Assembly (NCBI GenBank): GCA_024803745.1
Contig: JANJXV010000024.1
Coordinates: 11,981,427-12,045,426 of the forward strand
Direction of reading: 5' to 3'
From: Megascapheus bottae
Taxonomy: Eukaryota > Chordata > Mammalia > Rodentia > Geomyidae
DNA length: 64,000 nt
Shown here: piece by piece, positions 63,934 through 64,000 of the stretch
Numbering within the stretch: the stretch's first letter is position 1
Layout of the letters: the number at the start of each line of letters is the position of its first letter
Program-made: the position numbers and the translations under genes
The notes under the pieces: generated by a model
Database searches by the model: none
Told to the model about the DNA's origin: nothing
Seen by the model: the letters and a program-made list of their open reading frames with translations, nothing else

Positions 63934-64000
63934 AAGGAAGGAAGGAAGGAAGGAAGGAAGGAAGGAAGGAAGGAAGGAAGGAAGGAAGGAAGGAAGGAAA
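63934..64000 (+). repeat. (GGAA)n microsatellite, cut by window end
   Basis: At least 16 units; continues outside. Confidence 0.96.

Noticed and set aside
63934..64000. Regular tandem repeats checked as CRISPR-like arrays
   Set aside because: Plain tetranucleotide microsatellites without spacers; the genome is mammalian.

Overview
This is a mammalian nuclear genomic window. It holds intron-split genes, dense SINEs, MIR, L1 and Tigger fossils, and long microsatellites. Three genes are recognised, all on the minus strand: RBM28 (window positions 1 to about 25.1 kb, its last codons off the left edge), PRRT4 (about 30.5-39.2 kb) and IMPDH1 (about 58.7 kb to beyond the right edge). From memory this matches the RBM28-PRRT4-IMPDH1 order of human 7q32. 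The most abundant repeats are two young-looking composite SINEs, one with a B1/7SL-like head and one with an ID/tRNA-Ala-like head, both joined to the same tRNA-like tail. They point to a rodent, most likely a castorimorph such as a pocket mouse or kangaroo rat. The rodent call is fairly firm; the family call is inference.

Layout. At 1-25.1 kb are 18 coding exons of RBM28, a nucleolar four-RRM protein; exon 18 is cut by the window start. The reading frame stays open through all of them (693 codons visible). At 24.9-25.4 kb is the GC-rich RBM28 promoter with an ETS-type site, followed by a 260-bp C/T tract. At 25.7-30.5 kb is intergenic DNA with old MIR/L2-like and SINE remnants. At 30.5-39.2 kb is PRRT4, with four coding exons giving 898 residues, a 3' UTR with a poly(A) signal, and a CpG-rich region upstream at 40.2-40.7 kb. 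At 41-58.7 kb is intergenic DNA with SINEs, an old L1 fragment and microsatellites; no convincing gene was seen. At 58.7-63.3 kb are the 3' UTR and last seven constitutive coding exons of IMPDH1 (residues 274-514 in human 514-residue numbering), plus a 17-nt microexon.

The genes are independent housekeeping or tissue genes, not an operon: RBM28 acts in ribosome biogenesis, IMPDH1 makes guanine nucleotides, and PRRT4 is a poorly characterised multi-pass membrane protein. The most notable observations are (1) a 17-nt IMPDH1 microexon that shifts the last exon into a second open frame and replaces five C-terminal residues with exactly 37, as expected for the retinal 546-residue isoform; (2) RBM28 intron 8, where retroelements abut both splice sites and the donor is weak, with an in-frame cryptic donor inside exon 8; (3) a SINE insertion with an internal GGAA array and a second copy of the SINE tail, bracketed by an 18-bp target-site duplication; and (4) tandemly related symmetric exons in PRRT4. 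No previously undescribed gene system was found. Repeat boundaries were read by eye and are accurate to roughly 5-15 bp.
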